A stretch of DNA of 64,000 nucleotides from Forficula auricularia (Eukaryota > Arthropoda > Insecta > Dermaptera > Forficulidae), in assembly GCA_024734495.1 (NCBI GenBank), contig JALMQS010000085.1, forward strand, positions 20,737,539 through 20,801,538, written 5' to 3'. This document shows positions 24,827 to 36,022 of this stretch, piece by piece. How positions within the stretch are numbered: position 1 is the stretch's first letter; each line of letters opens with the position of its first letter. Under the pieces are notes generated by a model. That model did not search any database, was not told the origin of the DNA, and saw only the letters and a list, made by a program, of their open reading frames with translations. The position numbers and the translations under genes are program-made.

Positions 24827-25366
24827 CAGCGTTTCCCAAAGTGTGGGTCGCGACCCGGCACAGGGTAGTAGAAAAATTTTGCCGGGTCGTGAAAAAAAAA
24901 ATTGTAAAATCAAAAAAAAAAAAAAAATTACATATTATTTTTTTACATCAGTTAGACACTAAGAATAGTGGCAAAGTGTGTATTTGTACTCTTTCATTTC
25001 GAGTGGATAATAAAAGTAGCTTATTTGTGCGACATATTAGCTACATTCAATGAATTGAATTTAAATTTGCAAGGCTTTGGTTTAAATATTTTCAAAGTAT
25101 CGAAAAAAGTAGCTGCAATAATTAAAAAAATGACTCTGTGGAAACAATGACTTTCAAAAGGAAATTTTAAATCTTTTGAAACATTACATAAATCTATTGA
25201 AACCCATGCAAACTATGATGAAGGAGATTTACTATCAGTTTAACTTGATTTTTATTAAAAAATAAAATTTGTTTTGTAAATAAATGTTTTTTTTTTTCAT
25301 AAAGTGGGTCGCGAAAAATTTTAAAACCTTGTAACGGGCAGCGGTCAAAAAGTTTTGGAAACGCTG
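24827..25366. mobile_element. hAT MITE, 540 bp
   Basis: Ends CAGCGTTTCCCAAAGTGTGG and TTTTGGAAACGCTG are inverted repeats, with GGGTCGCGA words just inside both ends. The flanking octamers TCTTATAG and CCTTAGAG agree at 6 of 8 positions. Poly-A runs inside are not coding. Confidence 0.75.
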
Positions 25367-25374
25367 CCTTAGAG

Positions 25375-26893
25375 CATACGAATGAACTTTCTAAGATCCT
25401 CCGTTCTTGAGTTACCGTCACTATGTTTCAAGCATTTAAAAAATAAATAAATACAATCTTATGGTGAATTCGCCAAGCCTTCAAACTATATTTGAACACT
25501 ATATATATAATAAGCATTTTTATTTATATAAAATATAACTTAAACCTCAAACGCAATTTTAAAGCCATCTAATGTAGAGTAAAAGGTCAAATGTAAGATA
25601 ATGAAATTAATTTACTTGCTATAAATAATAAGAATAAATTTATTATTTGCTTTTATAAATTTGTATTAAATTATATTTTTTATAAATCCATTATTCATTC
25701 AGTTGATAGGCAACCTTAGTCACAAAATTGCTATTTAAGTATATGTTTAATATTTCATTAGGAATAAATTAAAGAGAGTGTGTCCTCCGCGTGAGGTGAA
25801 TAAATATTGAAATTAGAAAGTTTTAACTGCTGATTGTAGCAGAGTTGATTTTACTCGATATGCCCAGCGTGCTAGGCGACCCTAATATTAAATTCACGCA
25901 TAAAAATTCCCATTTTGTTTTTCTTATTTTGTTAAAAAACGTGGAAAAAAATAATTTCAACCATGGTTTTTTTTCTGTCTATGTGCCTAGATTCAGATAT
26001 ACCCACGATAACTTAAAAACGAAGAATTCGAGAAAGTTCGTTCTCGTGCAAAAATGTTTATATTTCTAATGCGAAAAACTAATTAGATTTTGGGCTTTCT
26101 AGCTTTAGAACTTGAAGAAAATGTAATTTTTATTGAGATTTTAAGGAGGTGTATTTATAATATAGGCGTAAATGAACACTTTATTTTCTATTATTAATTG
26201 CTTATAAGAGGACGTCTCTAGCGTAAATAAGTTTTCACTTTTTTTATTATTTAATAAATGTCCAGGTGAGCGTTTCTTTCACTAATCGAGGAAAATGAGT
26301 AAAAAATATGCGGATAGAATGATCTTTCTTTCTTTGGAGCTATAGCATTGCAAGGATGCCCAAATGGAAGTCTAGACCTGTTTGACAATTTTACAAAATA
26401 ATTTCTTTATTTCTATTATTCTAGGAACGGCCTTTTAACTCTAGGTAAGAAAATATTTAATCAAAATGAATTATTAATTCACCGAAACTGCAAACAGCCT
26501 AACGAGTCTATATAAAAAAATCTGTTTGTCTCATCCACATAAGCTCACGGGGGAAGTGAAACTACACTAGCCGTAGATGTTATTTATATAATATGGCCAA
26601 AAAGTTATCCCCTTAAAAAATCACACTCCATAAATACTGGTGACACTCAACTAGATTACTAGCATATTCTTCCTTTCTCTCCCTCTTTTCTTATTTCCCC
26701 TCTATTGAGTCATTTCCCCTTTATTGTAACAAAAATTTCAAAACAGAAACGTCGCTAAAGATGTTTCACTAAATCTAAAATGTTGTAGATTAATAAGCTT
26801 ACATCACTGAAATATATGTGCTTTCATATAAGTTCAACAGGGTGGGTAAAAATCTTTATTTACAATTATTAAACTATACATGATTCATATTTG
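25375..26893. other. No recognisable gene
   Basis: AT-rich intronic sequence with no convincing frame, TIR pair or tandem repeat. Confidence 0.45.
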
Positions 26894-26895
26894 TA

Positions 26896-27468
26896 AAGGG
26901 TGTTTTTTAGAGGTTCACAAATTAAAATTAAAATAAAACAAAGAAAAATATTTTTAATATCAATGAAACTGGCTTTATTGGAAAGATAATTTTATGCCAT
27001 TAATGTTTGAATATGATTTTGGCCATGTGGCCGCCGCGGCTGGCGCTTAGATGGCGCAATCTGGATTTCCAATTTTCACACACTTTTCGCAGCAATTGCG
27101 GCCGTATTTCGCCAATAATTCGCCGAATGTTGTGTTCCAAGTGTTCAATCGTCTCTGGTTTATCGGCGTAGACAAGTGACTTGACATATCCCCAAAGCCG
27201 ATAAACCAGAGACGATTGAACACTTGGAACACAACATTGGGCAAATTATTGGCGAAATACGGCCGCAATTGCTGCGAAAAGTGTGTGAAAATTGGAAATC
27301 CAGATTGCGCCATCTACGCGCCAGCCGCGGCGGCCACATGGCCGAAATCATATTCAAACATTAATGGCATAAAATTATCTTTCCAATAAAGCCAGTTTCA
27401 TTGATATTAAAAATATCCTTCTTTGTTTTATTTTAATTTAAAGTTGTGAACCTCTAAAAAACACCCTT
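26896..27468. mobile_element. Palindromic mariner-derived element with TA flanks
   Basis: The 573-bp element is one long hairpin: arms of about 280 bp meet near 27183. The ends are AAGGGTGTTTTTTAGAGG and its complement, flanked by TA (26894-26895, 27469-27470) as for Tc1/mariner. Each arm carries the same terminal piece of a transposase gene plus its 3' flank. Such inverted dimers of one transposon end can spread non-autonomously if transposase is supplied. Confidence 0.8.
27197..27364 (+). pseudogene. mariner transposase C-terminus (right arm; mirrored in left arm)
   Basis: The frame from 27197 to the stop at 27362-27364 encodes ADKPETIEHLEHNIGQIIGE, then WKSRLRHLRASRGGHMAEII, ending FKH. 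The RGGHM-x-x-I-I-F ending is usual for C-termini of arthropod mariner/IS630-type transposases. The left arm encodes nearly the same segment on the minus strand. Catalytic residues lie upstream and are absent. Confidence 0.75.
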
Positions 27469-27470
27469 TA

Positions 27471-28162
27471 TTATATTTTAATGATGTCCGCCATCTAGCG
27501 GTAGCCTTGTGACCTCTACAAGTCAAAATTCCTTCATTATTTTTAAAAAATATATATTTAATTTTTTTAATTTGACCATTCAAAAAAATCTGGCTTCACC
27601 TTAAGATTGCGTTCGCGAGGCTCCATTGGTTTAAATTTGTCTCTTGTGAACTAATGAATGGTTAAATTTTACGCCGCAATTTCAATTGTGTAAAAAACGA
27701 TCGTTTTTACTACCTAAAGAAGTTTTAATCACATTATCGAATTCGTCTACTAATTCGGTTGACCTACTTTCTAATTCCTAATATTCGACAAGAAACACGC
27801 GTTGTTTAAAAACAAATATATTGTTTATAACAAAATAAATTATAATAAAAATAGCTTTGTCCTTATATCAGAGAATATTTTCGTGTTTTTTAAATCGTAG
27901 TATTAATAATAACATTTTGGTCTTTTTATCCTCACCACGATTTCCACCTGTAGATCAATTTAATCAAAAAAATATCAACACTTGGGCTTCATTTATATTC
28001 TTTATTTTATCAACAGAGCTCTGGAATATTTTCTCTGATGTAATGTATATCTATACTGACATTTACTAATATATAGATATTATATATTGGTCAACTAAGA
28101 GAGGTCAAAGTTTTCGCAAGCATAGAGCTGTTTATATCAACATTGATATCAAGGCTAGGCCA
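27471..28162. other. No recognisable gene
   Basis: AT-rich sequence. Nothing beyond short frames. Confidence 0.45.
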
Positions 28163-28429
28163 TTGAAACTCTACAATAAATATATACGCTTAAAGCTGAG
28201 AACTCCATATTTTCCTGCCACTTCAATAAATTATAGATTAAAGAAGAATTATAATTATAATACTCAAGACATCACACGACTTACACTTAGAACCTCCCCA
28301 CAATATTTAGAATTGAAAATTTCTACTTTTCAAATAAAAGATTTAATATTATCTAGAAAGGAGTATATTTATATTAATAATCAGAGTACTTTGATTCAAA
28401 TGAATCTATATGAATATAGATCAATATAA
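28163..28429 (+). other. 88-codon open frame, unrecognised
   Basis: An open frame rich in Tyr, Asn, Ile and Lys (MKLYNKYIRLKLRTPYF...) ends just before a hammerhead-family fragment. Composition mirrors the AT-rich DNA, and I recognise no domain. It may be chance or the degraded tail of the adjacent repeat. Confidence 0.2.
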
Positions 28430-28700
28430 AACTAATGATGTTGTCCTCTGCTTGATGCAAATAAACATATAGTAAAATTTAGGGAACGCGGTGTTGGTTT
28501 ATAGTGAAACATTGTTAAAATTAAATTAGGTTGGAGTTGGTGGTGTTTCATATAGTACATATATAATGAATATCAATGTGATACATTTAATGTATTTGTT
28601 AGAGTTTATATTTTCGAAGGTTTGACCTTCATCATTAGTCTTTTTAATTAGAAATATTCTATGTATTTCTCATGGGTTGAAATCCCGATTGGATGAAAGA
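28430..28700 (-). mobile_element. Hammerhead-family repeat, degraded single arm
   Basis: GTTGTCCTCTGCTTGATGCA at 28440 and the GGTGTTGGTTTATAGTGAAA block at 28490 match the two hairpin types at 43.6 and 24.5 kb. On the minus strand a mutated core, CTAATGATGAAGG...CCTTCGAAAA, lies at 28610-28641. The G to A change in the core should abolish a ribozyme. Confidence 0.55.
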
Positions 28701-28850
28701 AAATTCGTTTTGTTGTTATAGTAAGCACAACAAATAAATGCTAATTGAGAGCACATTGACATTTTATATATCGATACCTTAAGGCCTTAGAGCAAGGGTG
28801 TTCAACCCGCGGCCCGTCGCAAAATCGTAAACTTATAAAAAACTTAGACA

Positions 28851-29775
28851 TTTTTACTTTCACATTTATATTCATAGAATATAATGTGGAATTATTGCGA
28901 TGCCCTGTCTGGGTCCTGACTCTTTGAGAGCTTGTATCTCAGAGGTGAAAAAAAGTTAATTTCATTTTGTAACTTCTAGGTGGAAGGAATCGATGCCCTT
29001 AATAGTTGGAAACCGGATTTGGGACATAAAACCGGATATTGTGGTCCCCAGAGGCCAAAAAGGGGCCAAAAATCCATTGGTCAATGCGAACGTATGTATG
29101 TACTTTTGTACCCCCCTGCGTTTCGCAACCATAAGTCTCAGAGTTAGGAAATTCGAAACTTAAGCTCGATATAGGCTAGAAGGAGTACAGCAAGCTTTTG
29201 CTTTAATATCATTGCACAGTTGTGGGGCGCTTTTTGCGCTCCCAACACTCTGGCCTCGGTTCTGGAGTTGTGTCATAGTCGCCCGTATATGTACTTTAAT
29301 CACAAATAGCCACAACATCTGCCATTATTATTTGGACGGCTGATGAGAAGTTGCACTCTAATCTGTAAAAAAAATCTGTTTTCTTTTTGTAAAGGGCTGC
29401 CCCCCTCTGCGTGGCGCAATAAATCAGTCATTGAAATCGGAAAACCGAAAGTGAACATTTACATGAAAGTTTTTTCGTTTTTTTTTTTGTTTTTTTTTAT
29501 TTTATCAAAAACAGGTATAACGATTTTTTTTTAATTAGTGTATTTATCAAGTGTCATGAGTTATTAGTTGTGTCAAATTTTTAATCCAATTGAAATAAAG
29601 GAAGGGGGTATAAAGTAGGAGTGTCGCGCGACACTAATTTTTTAAAAAATCGTTAGAGCCGTTTTTGAGAAAATAAAAAAAGAAATAAAGGAAGGGGGTG
29701 TAAATTAGTAGTGTCGCAATGATTTCAAATAAATGAAAATGTGAAAGTCTTGTGGTGAACACACCAGTTGATTTT
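28851..29775 (+). mobile_element. HINE-like family A2, with R2-like remnant
   Basis: The 5' end is ACTTTCACATTTATATTC at 28856. The 3' end has AATGTGAAAGTCTTGTGG and ACACCAGTTGATTTTT. ACTTTCACATT and AATGTGAAAGT are exact subterminal inverted repeats. Inside, 29200-29430 is the R2-like 3' UTR also seen at 22.9-23.2 kb. A GACACTAATTTTTT-centred palindrome lies at about 29590-29700. Confidence 0.65.
29200..29430 (+). mobile_element. R2-like 3' UTR remnant, deletion derivative
   Basis: It shares GTAAAGGGCTGCCCCCCTCT, GCGTGGCGCAAT and CCACAACATCTG with 22.9-23.2 kb at the same internal position of the host element. The endonuclease coding part is deleted. Confidence 0.65.
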
Positions 29776-30051
29776 TAATACGTTTTATTAAATCCGTACT
29801 ACACAAAGATTTTAATCTTCATTTACGTCAATACATGAATACAGCATAATCGAATTAACATCAACATACGATGCACGTGCTTGTGCATGATTATTATCAA
29901 TAGATTAACTATTCCTTTTATTATTACCTCTATTATTACTTAGAAAAGTTGAAGTAGTTTTAATTGTTTAATTTATGCTTCCAGATAAGTTCTGGATTTA
30001 AGTGACTGTAGATTTAATTCTTGGAATTTCGAGTATTGATAATTTTGTAAA

Positions 30052-30364
30052 TTACTATTATTTATTATATTTAATTCATCATACAGTTTCGCTCACCACT
30101 ATCCTCAGTTGTAAATGTCGTATTAGTTTCAGGATATTATCAATATAAACACTTCATATTGTTCATTTGTTTTCAAGATATACATTCATACAAAGACAAT
30201 ACTGCAAATATTACTATTTTTTATATTTAATTCATCATACAGTTTCGTTCACCACTATCCTGAGTTGTAAATGTCGTATTAGTTTCAGGATATTGTCAAT
30301 ATAAACACTTCATCATTTTTCATTTGTTTTCAAAGATTTACATTCATACAAAGACAATACTTCT
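30052..30364. repeat. Two direct copies of a ~157-bp unit
   Basis: TTAATTCATCATACAGTTTC, followed by CACCACTATCCT and GTAAATGTCGTATTAGTTTC, occurs twice about 157 bp apart within the hAT element. The two copies differ at few positions, so the duplication is recent. Confidence 0.8.
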
Positions 30365-30737
30365 TTTAGTTGATTATAATAAGTGTCTTGTTTTTTATGT
30401 CTATTATTAATAATTATAATTAATTAAACAATACGAAAGCTTGTTTATTATTATTTTCTTGTCTATTGTTTACTTTTAAATGTAGTATGACTTCCACATA
30501 TGACATCAGTCATTCTATGATATTTGTCAAAGCGGATATCATTATTGTACATTATTAACTGTTTTTTGCTTAAAAACTATCGTTAGAATCAGTATATTTT
30601 ATGTGCGGCCCAAGACAATTTTATTTCTTCAAATGTGGCCCAAGGATACTCAAAGTTTGGAAACCCCTGCCTTAGAGCATAAATGAGCTATGATCGTATG
30701 CTATGCTATGACAGAGCTCTAAGCTATCGATGTGTAC

Positions 30738-31235
30738 CTTAGGGTGGTCACAACTTGTACCTACAAGGCCATACCTGGAGATTTTGCGTTTTTTGTGATT
30801 TTCCTCAAAAACGGCTCCAACGATTTTTGTTAAATTGGTGTACTTATCAAATGTCATAAGAGACAACTAGGCGTGTATAAATTTTAATCAGATTGAAATA
30901 AAGTAAGAGAATGTATATTAGGGGTGTCGCAAAATAAATATTTTAATCGTTCATATCTCGTCTACGGTAAGATGCAGAGCTTTGGTATTTGAAACTTAAG
31001 ATATCTAGAGGATAGACGAAGTACTTCAAGATTTTGGTTAAATTAGAAGAAACTGAACAATATTTTTACTTGAAGATTTTTGGTACTTTGCAATTTCGTC
31101 TTTTTTCCGGTTTTCTCAAAACGGCTTGGGGAAAACATAAATTGAACTAATTTGAATGAAGAAAATTGGTATGATGATTTCAAATAAGGGAGAAATCAAT
31201 GTGAAAGTCGTGTGGTGCCCACACCAGTTGATTTA
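30738..31235 (+). mobile_element. HINE-like family A2, 3' part
   Basis: It matches 23230-23665 block by block and ends with GTGAAAGTCGTGTGGTGCCC then ACACCAGTTGATTT, the intact 3' hairpin form. The 5' half is missing. Confidence 0.6.
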
Positions 31236-31245
31236 TATTTTATAC

Positions 31246-31850
31246 TAGGGGTGTCCAACCTTTTGGCTTACACGGGCCACATTTGAAGAAAAAAAAAATT
31301 GTCTCGGACCGTGGATAAAATATTATAATTCTATTGATATTTGTTATTCAAAAAAGATGGTTAATAATGTAGAAATAAGAACTTTATTATTTTTTTAGCT
31401 CATAGTGAGCTTCTACTTTTAATTTTCGTAAATTGTATACTTGAAAATAGCTTCTCGTATATGGAAATACATACCTACATATATACTTACAAAAAGTGAA
31501 ATCTACCATTATTATTTGTTTATATATTTTCCTCGCTAGATAATTAACATAAAATTCTAATAAAGAGACAATATTCAATTTTTCTTTCAGATCGGTAGGT
31601 ATCTAATTGTTGTTCAAGAACATTCAATCAGAAAATTTGCAAGTAGAAAATTTATTTCTAATGAAAATGAGTCGAAAATAGACCAAAAGGAAGATTATTT
31701 TTCGAAAATCTTGAAATCTAGTTCCAGATTCAAATTTAAAATTACCAACTTTTATTTTTCGAAAACTTCACAGTAGATTTTCAAGATATAAATCTCAATG
31801 TTTTAAGGAATTTTATGACTTTATATTGGGCCACGGGTTGGACAGCCCTA
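31246..31850. mobile_element. hAT-like MITE, 605 bp
   Basis: Ends TAGGGGTGTCCAACCTTTTG and GGGTTGGACAGCCCTA are inverted repeats. The adjoining CACGGGCCACATTTG and TTGGGCCACGGG words are also inverted. The target duplication is poor (5 of 8). Confidence 0.65.
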
Positions 31851-31858
31851 GTTTAAAT

Positions 31859-32084
31859 CGAAAGGGCTTAAAGAAGGAAAAAGGGAATGATTAATTTATT
31901 TTTTAAAAGGTTCACGGATATAATAATCCCTGACTATCCATTATCTATTGACATGTACCTTAAGAACGCGCAAAGATGTAAAAGACAAGTCCTGACAAGT
32001 TTTATTTCAGGAGAGAAATTATCAATTAATTGTGATTGTTCTAGAAAACCCCAATTCCTTGTCTCCTTGTACTAGAATGACAAC
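31859..32084. other. No recognisable gene
   Basis: Short AT-rich stretch. One 62-codon frame has no recognisable domain. Confidence 0.4.
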
Positions 32085-32232
32085 TTTAGACTTGGTTTGT
32101 GTCGTACCATATAAATGACCAAACGATACGAGACCGAGTTTCGGTCTCCGAAACGATACTGTCTTTTTTGATAATTCACGAAACCGAAACGATATTTTCT
32201 CAAATCTCATCTCGTCTTGTGCGAAGCCCTAG
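32085..32232. mobile_element. Partial copy of the 13.2-kb TIR element
   Basis: ACGATACTGTCTTTTTTGA, GATATTTTCTCAAATCTC and CTTGTGCGAAGCCCTA match one end of the element at 13184-13572 in inverted orientation. The other end is lost. Confidence 0.65.
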
Positions 32233-33192
32233 AATAGATTGAGTTCAGGGTTGACTTTTTAATTTTTTTAGCTAATAGTTGGTCTCTGAGATTTCTTTCA
32301 TGACTATAATATGGTTAAAATTGTCGGATCGTTTAACAAACAAACAAAAAGACATTTTTGAAAAAAATGTCATTGAAATGCCTTTTGATGTATTGCTTGG
32401 TATGTGATTGGGCTTATAAGGATGCTTTGTTGTGTATTAAATTATGTAATTATGGTATTTTACAAGAGTAGTAATCTGATGATGTATAATTATTGTTCAG
32501 AGGAAGAGGAATAAACATGAATTAATTTCATTGAAATAATTTTTTTTGATATATATATAGAAATTATTTTTCCTTTGAGTTTTGGAAAATGATTTAATTA
32601 AAGAATATCTTTGAAAAGAATTTTGTAAAAAGTATCAGAATTAAGAATAATAAATTGCCGATTATTTTTATATATTCAACCACGAAAGAACAGAAGGTGG
32701 GTAAATTATAATTAAAGGGTTTCAATTGCTGAATTGTACATGGTGCTTCAGCAAGAAATAGCCAAATTTTGTGAACTAATTCAGGTCATGAAAATGAAAC
32801 AAACGAGTTTCTAATCCTATGAATAAATGTTCTATTTCGTTTTGTTAGCAATTTGTCTGCATTTTTGAATAAAAGTAATGTCTCAAGATTGGATCAACAT
32901 ACTCTAATGAAATTGTATAATGTGTATATACATATTTATTTATAACTATCATACTGGAGATATAGATAATAGGCTTCTCCCACACCACTTAATAACAACT
33001 GCAGAAATAGGTATCAAAACTTCGTGGATTATGATGAGATTTTCTCATTAAAAATGTGCAATCTAGGTGGTTTCAGCCGTAACTAATTCGACATACAAAT
33101 TTCTAACGAGAATTCAGAATTTTTGAAATTCGACCAAAAACTACCAGAAATAAGGATGGGAGGAAAAAATTAAAATTCTTTCATCACTCTAG
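32233..33192. other. No recognisable gene
   Basis: AT-rich intronic sequence. A poly-A run follows at 33196-33222. Confidence 0.45.
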
Positions 33193-33227
33193 AGCAGAAA
33201 AAAAAAAAAAAAAAAAAAAAAATAGAG

Positions 33228-34099
33228 CAGTGGTGCCCAACATGAGGCATTTAAGGTAATTGTTTCACCATATGGATTTTCTTAGAATTTTTTGAAAATT
33301 TAGAAAGATTATTATTTAAATACTTCTGCACCGATTGGTGGCAAAACGAAATTTATGAACAATATAGTTCCGAAAATATTAAATTCCAAAGATAGTTTTT
33401 CAGACTCTTATACATTGTACTTCTTACCATTGTGATAAAAAACTAAACCAACATTAAACAATAATAATAATAATAATTTTAATTCATAGTTACAACACAG
33501 TTTCTGAGATAATAATTAATAAATAATGAAAAATGGATAATGAAAAATTTACACTAAAAACAAGCTGCCAACAGCGCATGTATTTAACCTAAAAAGTGAG
33601 TTAACTTTAGTAATTTTTTTGACGTTTTTTTCACTTCAGCCATTGTCGCAACAGCTTTCAATCGCTTATTAAGAAATTTTTATTTTATAAATCTTCTTTA
33701 TAATGATCTTTATCTGACATTTCTATGATAAAATATATACAAGCTCGGACAGTGTTGCCAGATTTGTCAAACGAGCACGGGATTGGCTAGTAGTGGTACA
33801 TAAACAGCAAAAAGTTTGGGGCTTATGAATTATGAATCCTTATTGTCTGTTCTATATACTCTAGCATTAACTTTTTGCTAGTATTGTCGCGAAACGACTA
33901 CCTTAAGAATTTAAAAAATTTTGGCGAGCCACATATATATTTTTCTTCTAATATTTCAATTTAAAACGTATATAATGCACGCAAAAATTGCAATATGTTA
34001 AAGAAAATGCGTAATTTATCAAGAATTCATCCATAAATAGTTAATGTCTTTTTTTTTGTTTCCACGTGGGGCTCGCGATCTACGGGTTGGGTACTCCTG
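33228..34099. mobile_element. hAT MITE interrupted by a TTAA-flanked element
   Basis: CAGTGGTGCCCAAC at the left and GGTTGGGTACTCCTG at the right are inverted ends. CTCTAGAG (33185) and CTCTACAG (34100) may be the target duplication, separated from the left end by a poly-A run. Almost all of the interior is a second element at 33255-33902, so the original hAT MITE was about 216 bp. Confidence 0.6.
33255..33902. mobile_element. TTAA-flanked TIR element D, copy 1
   Basis: Ends GGTAATTGTTTC and GAAACGACTACC are inverted repeats and TTAA lies at both borders (33251-33254, 33903-33906). A second copy in opposite orientation is at 46511-47662. TTAA duplications are typical of piggyBac, but the terminal bases are not classic for it. 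No coding sequence is present. Confidence 0.65.
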
Positions 34100-34322
34100 C
34101 TCTACAGACTAAACCTACATATATTTTTAAAATCTGGAAATTCATATCGTATATTCATGACGTAACAAAGTCCAAGAAGGAATTTTCTAAAAATTCCACC
34201 CCTGGGGGGTTTAAAATGGTTTAAAAAAAGTCAGGAATTTCTCTAATTTTATTACTACATATGTATATTATTACTTTATCATACAGAATATGGTCAAGTA
34301 TCTATTGTAATCGTGTATGAAA

Positions 34323-35027
34323 AATAAATTATATTTTAAAAAAATTAACAAACATGCTTCTAAAAAGTACAAAATAATGTAATAATGTAATTTTAATTAA
34401 TGTCGACAAAGTGCCCCACGTTTTTTGATTAAGGTAGTTCTTTCACAAATGCAAAAATTCAAGAAGTCTTCGAAACTTGGAATATAAGTCATTAAAAGCA
34501 TAATAAACATACTGTTAAAATTTGAAGGCGATTTACCACACCAAACATGAAATAATTGCAATTAAAAATGAAATTTTTTACATATGGTAGATTGGGAAAG
34601 GGTGGGAAAATGATCATTATTTTATTTTTTTCATTGAAGGACTTTCACCATCTTGATGAAAAACTAATATTTGTTAGAATAATATATTCGGAGTAACTTA
34701 AAAAAAAATTGAAATTATTTACCTCGTAGTTTTGATAAAAAATAAAAAAACAAACATATTTGGATGATTATTTTTACTGGAGGGGATATAATATCAATGG
34801 CTTGGAAACGATCCATTGATAAAGAGAATATAGTAGTGTAAAAAGTACACTCACGTTAAAAAAACATAACCTAAAATTTTATCACCGTTCATATTTATAG
34901 AGTGGTTACGAGGCTAGAACTTTTTGTGTGGATTATCACGAAAGAACCTCCTTAAGTATTACATTATTTTGTACTTTTTAGAAGCATGTTTTTAAATTGT
35001 TTTAAAATATAATTTATTTTTTTACTT
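34323..35027. repeat. Inverted-repeat element with a nested TTAA-flanked element
   Basis: Outer arms of about 60 bp (ACATGCTTCTAAAAAGTACA and its complement near 34957-34990) bracket the unit. Inside, TTAAGGTAGTTCTTTC at 34430 and GAAAGAACCTCCTTAA at 34940 form a second inverted pair flanked by TTAA. The 5' end of an A1 HINE-like element (ACTTTATCATACAG, 34275-34322) is interrupted by this insertion. Confidence 0.6.
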
Positions 35028-35351
35028 TTTTAGTCTTAATTATTTTTATAGAGAAAAATTTGCGGAATTTAACAGAATGAAATGTTTATATAATTTCATA
35101 GAAATTAAGTAGGTAAACAATTATTTTTATAGAGAAATGTTTACGGAATTTAACAGAACAAAAGTCACATTGATACATAGATAAATACATACATACAGGT
35201 GAAGCTAATATAAAGCATGTAAAAAGTGTTGTTGTTTTTTTTTTTTGTTTTTTTTTCGAAATAAGTCAAAAACGGCTGAAACTATTGTGTTGACAAAAAT
35301 TGAGCTAAACCAAAATTGTGTACAAAAAAGCCCTTAAGAGTGGACATAAAA

Positions 35352-35400
35352 AAATAAGCTGATGTGGCCATCCACATGACTTTACCATACATATACCTGT
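35352..35400 (-). mobile_element. HINE-like family A1, 3' end
   Basis: GCTGATGTGGCCATCCACAT and GACTTTACCATAC form the reverse complement of the A1 3' hairpin and subterminal repeat found at 35985-36020 and 58185-58212. Confidence 0.6.
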
Positions 35401-35463
35401 CTGGCTCCTCTCTTATATTTAATATTATAAAATAATTTATATAATTATTTACAAAAAGAACCC

Positions 35464-35690
35464 CATAACGATTGGATATTGAAAAATTCGTTGTCATAGC
35501 AAACTAAACGAAGAATCATTTTTGTGGCAAATTTGCTATGGCAACGAATTTTCAATATCCAATCGGTAATTGACCCCATGAGAAATAATGGATAAAATAT
35601 TTCTATATAAAAAGACTGATAATGAAGCCCAAGCCTTCGAAACTATGGTCTGAAACAAATATATATAGCAGTAGCTTTTGGTCCATGAAT
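35464..35690 (+). mobile_element. Hammerhead-family repeat, degraded
   Basis: ATTGGATATTGAAAAATTCG and its complement form a hairpin at 35470-35570. It is followed by CTGATAATGAAGCCCAAGCC (35615) and TTCGAAACTATGGTC. Compared with the good copies the core G8 is A. The stem III (AC/GT around TATG) and the GTC triplet are kept. Confidence 0.5.
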
Positions 35691-35737
35691 GCTGTGGATG
35701 CGAAGCATTCGTAAAATTTCAAACATTTAGAGTATTT

Positions 35738-36022
35738 TTACTTTACCATACAGGGTATGGTCAAGTATTGTAATCGTGCATTTTTTTTTATTCTTTTTTC
35801 GAAATATATCAAAACGGCTAGAAACTATTTTGATTAAAAAAATTTTACGAAACCATGGCATTTCGGTATACAAAAAACCCTAATAAGTCAACATCGAAAA
35901 AAGTATATTTTTCGAGATAATAACTGTTTTTTTCGTAAATAATTATAAATGATTTCAATTCAATATAAGAGAGGACCCAGGTGTATGGCAAAGTCATGTG
36001 GATGGCCACATCAGTTTATTTC
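35738..36022 (+). mobile_element. HINE-like family A1, complete 285-bp copy
   Basis: The 5' end is ACTTTACCATACAGGGTATGG. The 3' end is GTGTATGGCAAAGT, then the hairpin TGTGG-ATGG-CCACA and TCAGTTTATTT. This is the shortest complete copy and defines the family: subterminal inverted repeats, a terminal hairpin just beyond the 3' repeat, and no coding sequence. Confidence 0.7.

Larger units (their letters stand above)
28793..30669. mobile_element. hAT-type element, 1877 bp, perfect 8-bp TSD
   Basis: Left end CAAGGGTGTTCAACCC and right end TTTGGAAACCCCTG are imperfect inverted repeats with the hAT-like CAGGGGTKTCCAA form. CCTTAGAG is repeated exactly at 28785-28792 and 30670-30677. An A2 HINE-like element (28851-29775) has inserted near the left end. 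No transposase frame remains. Confidence 0.75.
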
